DNA from: an uncultured Caryophanales bacterium
GTDB taxonomy: Bacteria; Bacillota_I; Bacilli_A; RFN20; CAG-826
Length of the DNA: 6,993 nt
Direction: 5' to 3'
Assembly (NCBI GenBank): GCA_947303105.1
Contig: CAMYXQ010000047.1
Span: forward strand, 1-6,993
In this document: one piece after another, positions 1 to 6,543 of the stretch
How the letters are laid out: each line of letters starts with the position of its first letter
Numbering within the stretch: position 1 is the stretch's first letter
The notes under the pieces: generated by a model
Database searches by the model: none
What the model was told of the DNA's origin: nothing
Seen by the model: only the letters and a program-made list of their open reading frames with translations
Position numbers and translations under genes: made by a program

Positions 1-1
1 T

Positions 2-157
2 AACGGCTATGGCGACAAGGATTATGACTGGTACATGTTCGGCCAGTGGGGCATTGGCATCGGCATCGCCGTCTATCTCCTCATGGTGGTCATCACCTTC
101 GCCTTATCCGTCCTTCTCTGGATCCCAGCCCGCAAAAAACGTCAGCAGAATATCTAG
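2..157 (+). CDS. C-terminal end of a membrane protein (partial, possibly a transporter permease)
   Basis: The open frame enters from outside the window and ends at TAG 155-157, leaving 51 visible residues. They comprise a polar, aromatic stretch (NGYGDKDYDWYMFGQW), one strongly hydrophobic helix of about 25 residues (roughly GIGIGIAVYLLMVV through SVLLW), and a short basic tail (ARKKRQQNI). The basic tail suggests the C-terminus is cytoplasmic by the positive-inside rule. A last helix with a basic tail is typical of the final transmembrane segment of binding-protein-dependent sugar ABC permeases, but also of many other membrane proteins, so the family is not settled. Third-position C/G use matches the neighbours, supporting a real coding frame. 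The gene is followed by a terminator and is probably the last gene of an upstream transcription unit. Confidence 0.7.
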   Translation, partial: NGYGDKDYDWYMFGQWGIGIGIAVYLLMVVITFALSVLLWIPARKKRQQNI

Positions 158-173
158 ATTCCATCGGCTTTTT

Positions 174-198
174 ACCGCCTGACAGGCGGTTTTTCTTT
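174..198 (+). terminator. Rho-independent terminator after the partial membrane protein gene
   Basis: The sequence shows a perfect 7-bp stem, ACCGCCT (174-180) paired with AGGCGGT (184-190), closed by the tight loop GAC and followed at once by TTTTCTTT. It lies 17 bases after the stop of the upstream partial gene and about 60 bases before the diguanylate cyclase gene, so it separates the two transcription units. Confidence 0.85.
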
Positions 199-256
199 GC
201 CTACACGCGGCTGATATGCGAAGATGAGATAGTCAATAAGACGAAATAGAAACGCC

Positions 257-1477
257 ATGCTTTATTCGTTGCTCGCCATCTTCGCCTTGCTCGTTCTTTT
301 GATCATGAACGAGGAAATCCTTTTCAAGCGGAAAGGGGTCGGCAGCATCCCCGCGTTCAAGCAACTTCGGTTCTTCTTATTCGCCATCGTGGCGTATTAC
401 ATCACCGACGCCTTATGGGGCTTCCTCGATGAACTCCCCGATAAAATGCCGGCCTATATCGACACGGCGTTCTATTTCCTCGCCATGGCGTTATCCGTCT
501 TCGCCTGGACCCACTTCGTCGTCGCCTATATCCCCCAGGACAAAGCGTTCCGCATCACCTTGACCATCATCGGGACCGTCATCCTCGCCGGTGGGGTCGC
601 CATCATCATCACCAACTTCTTTGAGCCGATCCTCTTCGATTACAACGAGAATGCCTATCATGGGGCCACGGCCCGTTATTCGTTCTTCACCGCCCAGATG
701 GCGATGTTCATCCTCGCCTCCATTTACGCGACCATCGTCGCCTTCAAGCAGAAAGGCACGATGCGCCGCCGGCACATCACCATCGCCTTATTCGGTTTCA
801 TCATGATCATCGCCATCCTCGGCCAGATTTTCTTCCCGCTCGCGCCGATGTATGCCGGCGGCCTTCTCGTCGGCACCGTCGTCATCCACATCTTCGTCGT
901 CGTCGACGAGAAAAACGACTACCGCAAACGGATCCAAAACTCCGAGAAAGAGCTCGTCGTGGCCAAGGAAATGGCGTTCACCGATGCCCTCACCGGAGTC
1001 AAGAGCAAACACGCCTACGTCGAAATGGAACAGGAGATCGACCGCCTCATCGCCAAAGGCGAAATCCACGAATTCGCGGTGGTGGTCTTCGATTTGAACG
1101 ACCTCAAAGGGGTCAATGACCGCCAGGGGCATGAGATGGGCGACAAGATGCTCATCGCCTGCTGCGACCTAATCCGCGAATTCTTCCCGGATAGCTCCAT
1201 TTACCGTTACGGCGGGGACGAATTCGTCGTCTTCCTCGAGAACGGGGCTTTCGAGGACCGCCATCAACGGATGGACGCCTTCGATCACCAGGTCGAGAAA
1301 AACCTCGTCTCTGACGGGGTCGTCGTCTCGACGGGCCTATCCGATTTCCGACCGGGCGAGGACAATGCCATCCGCGCCGTGTTCTCCCGCGCCGACCTCA
1401 ACATGTACTCCCATAAGAAGTTACTCAAAGCGATGCAGGCCACCCATGAGCGGCTCAGCACCGGCAAACCGTCGTAA
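257..1477 (+). CDS. Membrane-bound diguanylate cyclase, 7TM-GGDEF
   Basis: This 406-residue protein is predicted to condense two GTP into cyclic-di-GMP at the inner face of the membrane. Seven hydrophobic helices can be picked out by eye at about residues 2-17, 38-57, 68-92, 99-120, 142-163, 173-194 and 197-216. Basic loops (K24-K26, K164-H173) fit an outside N-terminus and a cytoplasmic C-terminus. A short charged helical linker (about 217-240) leads to a complete GGDEF domain. It starts at D243 in DALTG, has metal-binding D279 in FDLNDLKGVND, N287 and D296 for guanine contact, and GGDEF at 319-323 in RYGGDEF, and ends with ADLNMY near the C-terminus. The inhibitory RxxD site normally five residues before GGDEF is absent (FPDS instead). 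The ATG at 257 is the only plausible start because an in-frame TAG lies at 230-232; its ribosome binding site is weak. The signal sensed by the membrane part is unknown. Confidence 0.92.
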   Translation: MLYSLLAIFALLVLLIMNEEILFKRKGVGSIPAFKQLRFFLFAIVAYYITDALWGFLDELPDKMPAYIDTAFYFLAMALSVFAWTHFVVAYIPQDKAFRITLTIIGTVILAGGVAIIITNFFEPILFDYNENAYHGATARYSFFTAQMAMFILASIYATIVAFKQKGTMRRRHITIALFGFIMIIAILGQIFFPLAPMYAGGLLVGTVVIHIFVVVDEKNDYRKRIQNSEKELVVAKEMAFTDALTGVKSKHAYVEMEQEIDRLIAKGEIHEFAVVVFDLNDLKGVNDRQGHEMGDKMLIACCDLIREFFPDSSIYRYGGDEFVVFLENGAFEDRHQRMDAFDHQVEKNLVSDGVVVSTGLSDFRPGEDNAIRAVFSRADLNMYSHKKLLKAMQATHERLSTGKPS

Positions 1478-1483
1478 AGGAGG
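1476..1483 (+). promoter_or_regulatory. Strong Shine-Dalgarno sequence of the EAL gene
   Basis: AAAGGAGG overlaps the stop codon of the diguanylate cyclase gene (TAA 1475-1477) and ends six bases before the ATG at 1490. It fixes the start of the EAL protein and indicates translation from the same messenger as the upstream gene. Confidence 0.85.
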
Positions 1484-1489
1484 GGCATT

Positions 1490-4060
1490 ATGGCGAATAA
1501 AAACGAACAAGAGATGCGTTCCAGCGTCTACGAACTGATCTACCATTCCCCCAACATTCGCCTCATCGATTTCCTCACAGACTCCTCTTGCGATGAGATG
1601 CTCGACATCGACCTCAATCGCGACACCTTCGAGATGCATTACCACGTCGAAGGCAAATACTACGTCCCCGTCCCCTCCCTCTCCTTCCGTTACCTCTACC
1701 ATTACACTTCCGAACACATCGTCCACCCCGAGGACAAAGACCTTTATCTGCGATTGATGGACCCCGATACGATCTTTGATCGTTTCAAAGCTTCCAAAAT
1801 CCCGAACTTCTTATCGGCCCGCTTCCGTTACCGCCTCCAAAGCGGTGGGTACCGTTACGTCGAGCAATGCGTCATCGCCGGCGAGGAAAATGGCTTCGCC
1901 CCCGGCGTTTTCCGCATCTTCATCTTTGATGTCCATAACTACGTCATCCGCCAGGTTGCCTCTTATTTCGACGAATCCCACACCGTCATGCGGAACCGGG
2001 AAATCGACGAAGTCACCGGCCTTCCTTTGGAACATAGTTTCATCGCTGAGGCGATTTCCATCTCCAAACGGAGACCGAACGTCGATTGGGCGATCTTCTC
2101 CATCGACATCGCCCACTTCCGTTTCTTCAACGAGTGGTACGGCCGCGAAGCCGCCGATCACCTCATCGGCCAGATCGGCGGGGTCTTATTCGACGCGGCC
2201 AAAGATTCCGGCGGCTGCGCCGGCTACTTCGGCCAGGACGTCTTCGGCTTCCTCGCCCCCTTCGACATGGAGAAGACCGATCACCTCTATGACGTCATCC
2301 GTTCCATCGTCGATTCCTTCGAACTATCCGCGGGCTTCCTGCCGGTCATTGGCGTAGCCAAATTGGAACCCGGGCTCACGATCGACGCCGCGTTTGACCG
2401 GGCGACCGTGGCCGCCGCCAGCGCCAAGAAAGACGCCCGGAGCCGCATCGCCCTCTATAACCCCTCCATGCATGCCCAGGCGGCCGCGGAGTATCAAATC
2501 CTGACCGAATTCTTAACCGCCTACAAAAACGAGGAAATCACCTTCTATCTGCAGCCCCAGTGCCGCATCTCGACCGGAGCGATCGTCGGGGCCGAATCCC
2601 TCGCCCGATGGATCAAGCCGGACGGCAGCATCGTCTCGCCTCTCACCTACATCCCCGTCCTCGAGAAATACGGCTTCATCGTCGAGCTCGACCAATATCT
2701 ATGGGAAAAGGTGTGCCAGTGGCTCCGGAAATTGCTGGACGAAGGCAAAAACCCGCTGCCCATTTCGGTCAACGTCAGCCGGGCCGACATCTTCGCGACG
2801 GACATCGCCAAACACTTCCACGATCTGGCGGAGAAATATCAACTGCCGCATTCGCTTCTGAAACTGGAGATTACCGAGTCGGCCTACGTCGAGACGACTG
2901 AAGTCGTCGGCACCTTGGTGGACGCCCTTCGCCGCGACGGGTTCATGGTCCTCATGGACGATTTTGGGTCGGGCTATTCCTCCCTCAACATGCTCGGAAC
3001 CCTCCAACTCGACGCGATCAAACTCGATGCCTTTTTCCTCCACGCCGAAGGCGAGGACTTCGACCGCAAGATGCATATCCTCGAATCGGTCATCAACTTG
3101 GCGAAGACGATCGCGATGCCGATCATCGTCGAAGGGGTCGAGAATCAGAGCCAGTCCGACTTCTTAGAAAGCCTCGGCTGCCGTTATGTCCAGGGTTTCC
3201 ATTTCTATAGGCCGATGCCGGTCCGCGACCTCGAGGCGATCATCGCCGACGAGTCCCGCGTCGACCGGGCCGGATTCGTCGTCAAGACCAACGAGCAATT
3301 CCGCATCCGCGAATTCCTCGACGAGAACATCTATAGCGATTCGATGCTCAACAACATCCTCGGCGCGGTGGCGATCTATTCGTGGGATGGGAAAGACCAA
3401 ACGGACATTGTCCGTTTCAACCAGCAATTCTATGAAGCGGTGAATGTCCCCGACTTCCATGAGCGGATCACCAACATCGAGCGTTGGATGCCGAAAGAAG
3501 ACATCCCCGAGATGCATATCGCCCTCCGCGAAGCCAAACAGAACCGCCTCGCGGGATCGATGGCCAACGTCCGTTTCTACAAGACGGATGGCACTTTGTC
3601 CGAATACACGATTCATTTCTATTATCTTGGCAAGCAAGAAGGCGAGGACCGTTACTACGGCTCGGCCCGCAACATCACCGAGCTCGCCGACCTCAAGGAC
3701 GAGATGTATCTGGTGTCCAAATACTCCGGCGACAACATGATCTTCATCCATTTCGTCGATAAGCGGTGGCGGTACCGGGTCGTGTCCCATAATCTTTCCG
3801 ACATCGTCGGCCTCTCCCCGAGCGGGCTCGAAGAAGAGATGAACAACCGCCGTTTCGTCGCCCGCGTCGTCGATCAAGGCGACCTTGCGAACCTGATGAA
3901 CGAAGGCCGCGGCCACGCCGAGAAAAACGAGGATTTCTCCTACGATCTGCTCATCTACGACAAGAACCGGAAAATCCGCAAAATCCATCTCGAATTCACC
4001 AACGTGGCGAAGCAGACCAACAACACGGTTTATATCCTTCAGTCCGACATCATCGAATAA
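1490..4060 (+). CDS. Multidomain cyclic-di-GMP phosphodiesterase, PAS-GGDEF(degenerate)-EAL-PAS-PAS
   Basis: This 856-residue protein lacks a signal peptide or membrane helix and is probably cytoplasmic. The order is a PAS-like sensor region (about 20-155, with HPED and a FRYRLQSGGYRYVEQ-type strand); a GGDEF-type domain (about 165-335) starting at DEVTGL (D173) but carrying GQDVF at 248-252, so it is unlikely to make cyclic-di-GMP; and an EAL domain (about 340-585). The EAL motif reads ESL (E369). The other residues needed for metal binding and hydrolysis are present: N428 in NVSR, E460 in EITES, D490-D491 in DDFGSGYSS, K511, E548 in VEGVE and Q568 in VQGF. Active hydrolysis of cyclic-di-GMP to pGpG is therefore expected. 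Two further PAS-like regions follow (about 610-735 and 744-856), an unusual C-terminal placement. The gene lies 12 bases behind the cyclase gene and almost certainly shares its operon. PAS assignments rest on fold-like patterns and are the least certain part. Confidence 0.9.
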   Translation: MANKNEQEMRSSVYELIYHSPNIRLIDFLTDSSCDEMLDIDLNRDTFEMHYHVEGKYYVPVPSLSFRYLYHYTSEHIVHPEDKDLYLRLMDPDTIFDRFKASKIPNFLSARFRYRLQSGGYRYVEQCVIAGEENGFAPGVFRIFIFDVHNYVIRQVASYFDESHTVMRNREIDEVTGLPLEHSFIAEAISISKRRPNVDWAIFSIDIAHFRFFNEWYGREAADHLIGQIGGVLFDAAKDSGGCAGYFGQDVFGFLAPFDMEKTDHLYDVIRSIVDSFELSAGFLPVIGVAKLEPGLTIDAAFDRATVAAASAKKDARSRIALYNPSMHAQAAAEYQILTEFLTAYKNEEITFYLQPQCRISTGAIVGAESLARWIKPDGSIVSPLTYIPVLEKYGFIVELDQYLWEKVCQWLRKLLDEGKNPLPISVNVSRADIFATDIAKHFHDLAEKYQLPHSLLKLEITESAYVETTEVVGTLVDALRRDGFMVLMDDFGSGYSSLNMLGTLQLDAIKLDAFFLHAEGEDFDRKMHILESVINLAKTIAMPIIVEGVENQSQSDFLESLGCRYVQGFHFYRPMPVRDLEAIIADESRVDRAGFVVKTNEQFRIREFLDENIYSDSMLNNILGAVAIYSWDGKDQTDIVRFNQQFYEAVNVPDFHERITNIERWMPKEDIPEMHIALREAKQNRLAGSMANVRFYKTDGTLSEYTIHFYYLGKQEGEDRYYGSARNITELADLKDEMYLVSKYSGDNMIFIHFVDKRWRYRVVSHNLSDIVGLSPSGLEEEMNNRRFVARVVDQGDLANLMNEGRGHAEKNEDFSYDLLIYDKNRKIRKIHLEFTNVAKQTNNTVYILQSDIIE

Positions 4061-4065
4061 AAATG

Positions 4066-4095
4066 GCGGCCCGATCGGAAGAAACGGCCGCTTTT
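4066..4095 (+). terminator. Rho-independent terminator closing the cyclic-di-GMP operon
   Basis: GCGGCC (4066-4071) pairs with GGCCGC (4086-4091) across a 14-base loop and is followed by TTTT (4092-4095). It begins six bases after the EAL gene stop. The U tract is short and the loop is long, so termination may be partial. Confidence 0.65.
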
Positions 4096-4100
4096 GAAAT

Positions 4101-4193
4101 GTCAGTATACCCGATTACTTCTAGTAAACTTTTTGTGCCATGTTTTCGTAAACAAATTAAAATGTTTACTAGTTTGTTTAAAAGTTTACTGAC
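4101..4193 (+). repeat. Nested inverted repeat built from five AGTAAAC-like motifs (candidate operator array)
   Basis: Outer arms GTCAGTATAC (4101-4110) and GTTTACTGAC (4184-4193) are inverted repeats matching at 9 of 10 positions. Inner arms CTAGTAAAC (4121-4129) and GTTTACTAG (4164-4172) are a perfect 9-bp inverted repeat. The two pairs share almost the same centre (4147 and 4146.5). A fifth copy, GTAAACA (4148-4154), pairs with TGTTTAC (4163-4169). In addition AGTAAACTTTT (4123-4133) is the perfect reverse complement of AAAAGTTTACT (4180-4190). The arrangement lies directly upstream of the lipoprotein gene and surrounds a possible promoter. GTAAAC is a frequent half-site of LacI-family operators, and a LacI-family gene lies downstream. 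However, no two half-sites are abutted as in the usual CG-centred palindrome, so the binding protein is inferred, not shown. Confidence 0.6.
4133..4163 (+). promoter_or_regulatory. Possible sigma-A promoter for the lipoprotein operon
   Basis: TAAAAT (4158-4163) matches the -10 consensus at five of six positions. TTGTGC (4133-4138) is a weak -35 candidate at a long spacing of 19 bases. Both sit inside the AGTAAAC motif array, one copy being in the spacer and another immediately after the -10, as expected for a repressible promoter. A second TAAAAT at 4223-4228 has no credible -35 partner. The call is tentative because the region is AT-rich. Confidence 0.35.
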
Positions 4194-4205
4194 TTTTTTA
4201 CAAAA

Positions 4206-4221
4206 AGGGCGGTGGAGCCCT
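4206..4221. other. Small GC hairpin in the leader; terminator-like on the minus strand
   Basis: AGGGC (4206-4210) pairs with GCCCT (4217-4221) across the loop GGTGGA. On the plus strand no T tract follows, so it would be a leader hairpin in the lipoprotein message. On the minus strand the same stem is followed by a run of T (complement of the A run 4202-4206), which is terminator-shaped and could stop antisense transcription. The 5-bp stem is short. Confidence 0.35.
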
Positions 4222-4237
4222 CTAAAATGAAACCAAA

Positions 4238-4253
4238 GGAATAAGGAGATTCC
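4238..4253 (+). promoter_or_regulatory. Shine-Dalgarno of the lipoprotein gene, placed in a hairpin loop
   Basis: AAGGAG (4243-4248) is the ribosome binding site, 11 bases before the ATG at 4260, a little longer than ideal spacing. It is flanked by GGAAT (4238-4242) and ATTCC (4249-4253), which are perfect inverted repeats, so the site would form exactly the six-base loop of a 5-bp hairpin. It supports the chosen start; a regulatory role for the hairpin is inference. Confidence 0.6.
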
Positions 4254-4259
4254 AAAAGA

Positions 4260-6533
4260 ATGAAAAACAAAACTTTGTTCTTGTTTGTGCTGAGCGCGCT
4301 TTCTCTTTGCGCGTGCGGCACGCAGCCCGGAGAATCCTCCGAGCCGCTTCCCCCATCCACGAGCGAAGTGGAGCCTCCAGAGAGTTCCGTGGTTTCGGTC
4401 GACACATCGGAACCGCTTGACACCTCGGAAGCCCGCGAAAAACTCGCAACCCCAGTACTGACCCTCAATGAAGATCGTGATGGTCTCGTCTGGGCCGACA
4501 TCGCCGGTGCGGTTGGCTATGAAGTGAAAGTCAACGACGGCGTGCCTTATGCCGCCGAAGCTTACCCGTTTGAGGAAGAAGCCGGCGAATACTCCGTCAG
4601 CGTCCGCGCTTTGGCTGACGACGCCGAGTTCAACAGCGACTTCTCCGAGCCGTTCGTCTACACCTCGGTCCTCGCGGCCCTTACCGGCGTCACCAGCCAT
4701 CAAGGCGTGATCAGCTGGGAAAACTATGTCGGTTTAGCTTTGGCCTACATGCCGGCGGATAACCTTAGTGACGTCCAATTCGTTCAAGGCAACCAACTCA
4801 CCGTCACCGAGTTCAACACTTATTTCCTGATGGCGGTTCCTGGCTTCGACGCCACGACGAGCACCTACTACGTCTACAACGAAAACGCCCTCGCGATCGT
4901 CGTCGCCACTCCGTACAGCGCGACCAGCGCCCAGTACATCGAAGACGGCACCATGGACGACGAACAACTCCAAGAGATTTGGGATTGCAAGAAATACACC
5001 GACAGTGGCTGGGCCACGACTGGTGCGATCGTCAAACGCAGCGACGAAGTCCCGAATGATAGCTGCGAAGGCTCCCTCGCCATGAAGATCTGGCGCAACG
5101 GAACAAAGTTCCGCTTCCAGCGCCCGATCGCCATCGATAAGAGCTATGACACCCTCTCGTTCTTCTTAAAGGGTTCCGCCGGCGACAACACCTCCACGGC
5201 GGAGATTTCCCTCGCCATCGGCGATGAGAAGAAACTCGCCGATGCCTTTGACGTCCAAGGCATCTATATGCATATGTCCCTTGGCGCCATCGGCGAAAAC
5301 TGGACCAAGCACGAAATCAGCCTTTCTGACGAAGCTTGGCGCATCAATATGTCCGGCGTCGACTACACCGTCGCTCAGGCCATCGCCTACTTCGCCCAGT
5401 TTGGTTTGACCATCGATTCGATCTATGACCTCATGCCGTTATTCGATCGTTTCAGCTTCATCATCAACGGCGTCAGCTCCGGCAGTGGCCCGCAGGTTTG
5501 GGCTTATGCCGCCGATGTGGCGCTCATCAACACCGGACGCGAATCTTCTCACGAAGTGATCATCCCGAACGCCACCCTTCTCCCCGAATACGCCTTCCAA
5601 AGCGCAGCCGCTCGCGGCCGCGTCACCGTCGAAGAGAATAAGTTCAACGCCAACCTCAAAGTCACCGGCGTTGGCCCCATCTCCATCGAAGACGCCCCGG
5701 TCGTCATCGAAGGCAACGACATGACCGTCACCTCCGAAGCGGCGGGCATGGACTTCGTCCTCAAGATGTCGACCACCGACGGCGGCCGCAACTGGTCTTA
5801 CGTCAGCGCGACCGGCACCTTGGCCTCCGGTTTGGCCAATGCCGCCCTCGCCCCGATGAAGATGATCGAAGACTTCGAAAGCTATAACGCCTCTGGCGTT
5901 GGCTTCGACAAATCGAGCTATGACGCCGAGACCCAGCAACTCACCCAGAACCTTTCCGGTCTCCGCGCCAACTACTTCTCTGATTTCTATGAAGATACTA
6001 CCGTTGAGAAGAAACCGACTTACGTTGCCTCCCCGATCGGCGGCAGCAAGTGGTGGCTCCAAGGCGGCAGCTCCTACATCAACTGGAAAGAAGGCCTCGG
6101 CATCGATGACAGCAACGCCGCCAATATGATGCAGAGCGACTGGGGCCAGAATGAACGCTATATGAGCATCGAAGTCGCCAAGGCTGGCTTAGGCCTGACT
6201 CAGGGCGCTCCGGCCATCGGCACTGGCTTCTCGACCTTCTCCTTCCTCGTGAAGGGCAGCCCGGTCCGCGATGTGAAACTCAAAGCGTTCGTCTACTATC
6301 GCAACAGCGTTACTCCGAGCACTCAGCAGAATGATCGCGTCGGCCACAGTGATTTCGTCACCATCGCCAAGGACAGCGATTGGCAGGAAGTCACCCTTTC
6401 CATCGATCCGACGAAGACCGTTTATGGTTTCTTCTTCCTGCTCAACGGCACCTGGGGAGGCACCAGCAATTCGGCCTACACCCTCATCGATAACATCATG
6501 CTCCGCGACAGCATTTCCACTTTCGCGGCATAA
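4260..6533 (+). CDS. Surface lipoprotein with Fn3-like and duplicated jelly-roll (carbohydrate-binding-like) domains
   Basis: This is a 757-residue exported lipoprotein. A basic N-terminus, a hydrophobic core and the lipobox LCAC predict cleavage before C19 and lipid anchoring. Residues 20-60 are a Ser/Pro/Glu-rich tether. A fibronectin-III-like domain follows (about 61-138, with GLVWADIAGAVGYEVKVN and YSVSVRA), then a second region of related flavour (about 140-235). Two all-beta modules resemble each other: one at about 240-424 (EGSLAMKI, LSFFLKGS, WTKHEISLS, FSFIING, ending ADVALIN) and one at 535-753 (IEDFESY, FSFLVKGS, WQEVTLSID, FFFLLNG, ending IDNIMLRD). The strand order is that of galactose-binding-like or CBM jelly rolls. 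A further beta-rich segment (about 430-530) lies between them. No glycosidase or protease active site is recognised, so the likely role is binding a glycan at the cell surface. The LacI-family gene 10 bases downstream fits carbohydrate use. The exact family and ligand are unknown. Confidence 0.88.
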   Translation: MKNKTLFLFVLSALSLCACGTQPGESSEPLPPSTSEVEPPESSVVSVDTSEPLDTSEAREKLATPVLTLNEDRDGLVWADIAGAVGYEVKVNDGVPYAAEAYPFEEEAGEYSVSVRALADDAEFNSDFSEPFVYTSVLAALTGVTSHQGVISWENYVGLALAYMPADNLSDVQFVQGNQLTVTEFNTYFLMAVPGFDATTSTYYVYNENALAIVVATPYSATSAQYIEDGTMDDEQLQEIWDCKKYTDSGWATTGAIVKRSDEVPNDSCEGSLAMKIWRNGTKFRFQRPIAIDKSYDTLSFFLKGSAGDNTSTAEISLAIGDEKKLADAFDVQGIYMHMSLGAIGENWTKHEISLSDEAWRINMSGVDYTVAQAIAYFAQFGLTIDSIYDLMPLFDRFSFIINGVSSGSGPQVWAYAADVALINTGRESSHEVIIPNATLLPEYAFQSAAARGRVTVEENKFNANLKVTGVGPISIEDAPVVIEGNDMTVTSEAAGMDFVLKMSTTDGGRNWSYVSATGTLASGLANAALAPMKMIEDFESYNASGVGFDKSSYDAETQQLTQNLSGLRANYFSDFYEDTTVEKKPTYVASPIGGSKWWLQGGSSYINWKEGLGIDDSNAANMMQSDWGQNERYMSIEVAKAGLGLTQGAPAIGTGFSTFSFLVKGSPVRDVKLKAFVYYRNSVTPSTQQNDRVGHSDFVTIAKDSDWQEVTLSIDPTKTVYGFFFLLNGTWGGTSNSAYTLIDNIMLRDSISTFAA

Positions 6534-6543
6534 TCGCTGACTC

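Noticed and set aside
46..249. Plus-strand open frame of 67 codons at the left edge
   Set aside because: It runs out of frame through the membrane protein tail, the terminator hairpin and the spacer. Its His/Arg/Pro-rich start is typical of a shifted frame of GC-rich coding DNA.
158..256. Cyclic-di-GMP riboswitch or clear promoter before the cyclase gene
   Set aside because: Apart from the terminator, no riboswitch core and no pair of -35/-10 boxes with sensible spacing could be recognised in this short spacer. A promoter probably exists but cannot be placed.
3164..3988. Long open frame of 274 codons on the minus strand inside the EAL gene
   Set aside because: It lies fully antisense to a well-supported gene, and its Val/Asp/Glu/Gly-rich composition is what the complement of C-ending codons produces. 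No ribosome binding site or recognisable motif was seen.
4180..4199. AAAAGT/ACTTTT hairpin followed by T as a second terminator
   Set aside because: The 6-bp stem is almost all A-T, the T run is part of the stem, and it overlaps the AGTAAAC motif array. It would also block the only downstream gene, so it is better read as part of the repeat structure.
4050..4703. Minus-strand open frame of 217 codons spanning the intergenic region
   Set aside because: It overlaps the lipoprotein N-terminus and crosses the terminator and the motif array. Its translation has no domain pattern, and the plus-strand lipoprotein start has a clear signal peptide and ribosome binding site.
5439..6062. Minus-strand open frame of 207 codons inside the lipoprotein gene
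   Set aside because: It is antisense to a continuous exported protein with coherent domains and has a Gly/Asp/Val-rich shadow composition.
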